DNA of 5,491 bases from Candidatus Bathyarchaeota archaeon (GTDB taxonomy: Archaea > Thermoproteota > Bathyarchaeia > 40CM-2-53-6 > FEN-987), in contig JAHFFU010000088.1 of the NCBI GenBank assembly GCA_023247835.1, positions 1 through 5,491 of the forward strand, read 5' to 3'. Positions 5,114 to 5,491 of the stretch are shown here, piece after piece (positions within the stretch are counted from its first letter, which is position 1; every line of letters begins with the position of its first letter). The position numbers and the translations under genes are program-made. The notes beneath the pieces were generated by a model. The model was not told where the DNA came from and made no database searches. It was given only the letters and a program-made list of their open reading frames with translations.

Positions 5114-5491
5114 ATGGTAAAGGTAGACTTGGTCGGCAGAGACTTGATCACCACACAAGAGTGGTCCATCGAGGAGCTTAGCGCAACGCTCAAGCTCGCT
5201 CGAAACCTAAAGGCGAAGTATCGGAGGGGCAGTGTCCCGCCCCTTCTTCGGAATAAGACTTTCTTCATGTTGTTCTACGCCCCCTCAACTAGGACTAGGG
5301 CGGCGTTTGAGGCTGGGATGACCTACCTCGGCGGACATGCACAGTACATTGACGTTTCCACAACTCGGCTTGGATCCGGGGAGGCCCCTAAGGATGTTGC
5401 TAAGATGTATGAGAAATACGGCCACGGGCTCGGTATTCGAATTCTTGATTCCGCCATCGATTACGTTTACGGTGCCGGTGTCTCCGTTGTT
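5114..5491 (+). CDS. Second aspartate/ornithine carbamoyltransferase-family protein (3' end outside window)
   Basis: The first 126 codons of a transcarbamylase, open to the last base. The N-terminus (MVKVDLVGRDLITTQEW, then helix SIEELSATLKLARNLKAKY) is the usual first helix region. KTFFMLFYAPSTRTRAAFEAG follows at 48-68, with the canonical carbamoyl-phosphate motif STRTR at 58-62, then YLGGHAQYID. The region is clearly paralogous to the minus-strand enzyme in this window (LFMMFYNRSLRTRNSFEAG; LGGHAHFL), but it has STRTR where that one has SLRTR. The segment between residues 80 and 100 is also shorter. The HPxQ, knot-loop and HCLP regions lie beyond the window, so ornithine, knotted-type and other substrates cannot be told apart. 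It is transcribed away from the PIN cassette from its own promoter. Superfamily is certain; substrate is not. Confidence 0.9.
   Translation, partial: MVKVDLVGRDLITTQEWSIEELSATLKLARNLKAKYRRGSVPPLLRNKTFFMLFYAPSTRTRAAFEAGMTYLGGHAQYIDVSTTRLGSGEAPKDVAKMYEKYGHGLGIRILDSAIDYVYGAGVSVV

Noticed and set aside
5047..5268. A 73-codon minus-strand ORF.
   Set aside because: It lies opposite the start of the second carbamoyltransferase, whose motifs are unmistakable.

Overview
The window looks like a chromosomal segment of an archaeon, most probably of the TACK side (Nitrososphaeria- or Bathyarchaeia-like). The grounds are indirect. Genes use ATG, GTG and TTG starts with GGAGGT/GAGGT/GGTG-type Shine-Dalgarno sites. 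AT-rich TATA-like boxes sit about 25-35 nt before the predicted transcript starts. The protein families (PIN-domain protein, a WN(V/I)Y-repeat protein, knotted carbamoyltransferase plus carbamate kinase) fit an archaeon. A bacterial origin is not strictly excluded.

Layout: (1) 1-1014, plus strand: the 3' part of a GcvT/DmdA-type tetrahydrofolate-dependent aminomethyl- or methyltransferase-family gene, cut by the window start. (2) 1041-3149, minus strand: a two-gene operon, carbamate kinase followed 42 nt later by a knotted, YgeW-like carbamoyltransferase. It ends 26 nt from the convergent stop of the first gene. (3) 3240-4588, minus strand: a tightly coupled three-gene cassette. In order of transcription it encodes an unrecognised 120-124 aa protein, a PIN-domain nuclease with all four acidic residues, and a 149 aa protein made of two diverged copies of one domain. 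It has the architecture of a toxin-antitoxin module with a third member. (4) 4627-4920, minus strand: a short reading frame broken by one in-frame TAA that may be a decayed small regulator. (5) about 4920-5113: non-coding DNA with GC-rich dyads and the promoter of the next gene. (6) 5114-5491, plus strand: the N-terminal third of a second carbamoyltransferase with a canonical STRTR carbamoyl-phosphate motif, cut by the window end.

Functionally, the two carbamoyltransferases and the carbamate kinase suggest a catabolic route. A carbamoylated compound would be phosphorolysed to carbamoyl phosphate, and carbamate kinase would then make ATP from it. The native substrate cannot be read from the sequence. 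The nearest family precedent I recognise for the first enzyme is YgeW, found beside a carbamate kinase in purine/uric-acid breakdown clusters, not the arginine deiminase route; no arginine deiminase is visible here. The PIN cassette sits between the two carbamoyltransferase loci and looks like an accessory insertion. It is the best candidate for an undescribed system in this window.
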